Source: Hyphomicrobiales bacterium
GTDB taxonomy: Bacteria > Pseudomonadota > Alphaproteobacteria > Rhizobiales > Beijerinckiaceae
Direction of reading: 5' to 3'
Length of the DNA stretch: 6,006 bases
NCBI GenBank assembly: GCA_003164825.1
Contig: PLUH01000153.1
Location: forward strand, 1-6,006
Shown piece by piece: positions 5,449 to 6,006 of the stretch. Below the pieces are notes generated by a model. That model was not told the DNA's origin. It worked only from the letters and a program-made list of their open reading frames with translations, and searched no databases. Positions within the stretch are counted from its first letter, which is position 1. Every line of letters begins with the position of its first letter. Both the position numbers and the translations under genes were made by a program.

Positions 5449-6006
5449 CCGAACTCGGCGTCGTCAGACGCAAAGTCGAGCGCGCCGAACGCGCCGCCGT
5501 CGAGGCGCTCGGACGATACGGCGTCGCGACCGTGCATGAGGCGATGGGGCGCGTCGGGCTGATGAAGCCCTACATGCGGCCGATCTATCCCGGCGCTCTG
5601 ATCTCCGGAACGGCGGTGACGGTGCTGCTTCATCCGGGCGACAATTGGATGATGCATGTCGTGGGCGAACAGATCGAGCCCGGCGACATCGTCATCGCGG
5701 CGATCACCGCCGACTGCACCGACGGCTACTTCGGCGATCTCCTCGGAACCAGCTTCATGGCCCGCGGCGCCAGGGGCCTCATCATCGACGCCGGCGTGCG
5801 CGACGTGAAGACGCTGACCGAGATGGGCTTTCCGGTGTGGAGCAAATGCGTGAGCGCCAAGGGCACGGTCAAGTCGACGCTGGGCTCGGTCAACATTCCG
5901 GTCGTCTGCGCCGGCGCGTTGGTGAACCCGGGCGATGCGATCGTCGCCGACGACGACGGGGTCGTGGTCGTTCCGGCCGAATGGGCGATGAAGACGGCCG
6001 AAGCCG
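5445..6006 (+). CDS. ligK: 4-carboxy-4-hydroxy-2-oxoadipate aldolase, LigK/GalC-like (3' truncated)
   Basis: The predicted enzyme cleaves 4-carboxy-4-hydroxy-2-oxoadipate to pyruvate and oxaloacetate, the last step of protocatechuate 4,5-cleavage and of gallate degradation. It usually also decarboxylates oxaloacetate. It belongs to the RraA-fold class II pyruvate aldolases, which use a divalent metal. The window holds 187 codons, so about 40 C-terminal residues are missing given a family length near 230. Visible signatures are GVATVHEAMGR (26-36), YMRPIYPG (43-50), PGDNWMMHV (64-72), DGYFGDLLGTS (93-103) with Asp98, GVRD (117-120) with Arg119 and Asp120, and CAGALVNPGDAIVADDDGV (154-172). Asp98, Arg119 and Asp120 keep the spacing of the metal and substrate residues of the Pseudomonas HMG/CHA aldolase. 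The close match around NWMMH and GYFGDLL favours LigK over a generic RraA-like protein. A further catalytic Glu expected near the C-terminus is outside the window. Confidence 0.88.
   Translation, partial: MTELGVVRRKVERAERAAVEALGRYGVATVHEAMGRVGLMKPYMRPIYPGALISGTAVTVLLHPGDNWMMHVVGEQIEPGDIVIAAITADCTDGYFGDLLGTSFMARGARGLIIDAGVRDVKTLTEMGFPVWSKCVSAKGTVKSTLGSVNIPVVCAGALVNPGDAIVADDDGVVVVPAEWAMKTAEA

Noticed and set aside
5274..5657. Minus-strand open frame over the transporter end and aldolase start
   Set aside because: It overlaps supported genes and their ribosome binding site, and no recognisable motif is present.
1..6006. Mobile elements, CRISPR arrays, tRNA or rRNA genes
   Set aside because: No transposase or integrase motifs, terminal repeats, regularly spaced repeats or RNA gene signatures were seen.

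Overview
The window looks like part of a high-GC proteobacterial chromosome. The roughly two-thirds G+C content, strong GC bias at third codon positions, GTG starts and gene set suggest an alphaproteobacterium, possibly of the Rhizobiales. That placement is an inference from composition and gene content; no marker gene is present. The region reads as a catabolic locus for hydroaromatic compounds (quinate, shikimate and dehydroshikimate) leading into protocatechuate and its 4,5-cleavage pathway.

Layout: positions 1-42 may carry the last codons of an unknown plus-strand gene. A LysR-type regulator (39-1016, minus strand) is transcribed divergently from a four-gene plus-strand set. The shared 121-bp intergenic region (1017-1137) holds a dyad that fits the LysR T-N11-A box, a TTTGACGG direct repeat and a leader inverted repeat. 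The plus-strand set is a QuiC-type 3-dehydroshikimate dehydratase with a C-terminal HPPD-like domain (1138-3036), a divergent shikimate dehydrogenase family protein (3104-3937), an MHS-type major facilitator transporter resembling shikimate permease (3971-5362), and a LigK/GalC-like 4-carboxy-4-hydroxy-2-oxoadipate aldolase cut off by the window end (5445-6006). Gaps between these genes are 67, 33 and 82 bp. There is no convincing terminator between them, so they probably form one operon.

Proposed joint function: the permease imports a hydroaromatic acid, the dehydrogenase oxidises it to the 3-dehydro form, QuiC dehydrates 3-dehydroshikimate to protocatechuate, and the aldolase performs the last step of protocatechuate 4,5-cleavage, giving pyruvate and oxaloacetate. 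The LysR protein probably senses a pathway compound and activates the operon. The ring-cleavage dioxygenase and intermediate enzymes (LigAB, LigC, LigI and LigJ types) are not in the window.

I found no wholly new system. The points most worth a second look are the altered substrate pocket of the dehydrogenase, the apparent His-to-Gln change at a metal position in the HPPD-like domain of QuiC, the regulatory region, and a 25-codon open frame that ends in an ATGA overlap with the aldolase start.
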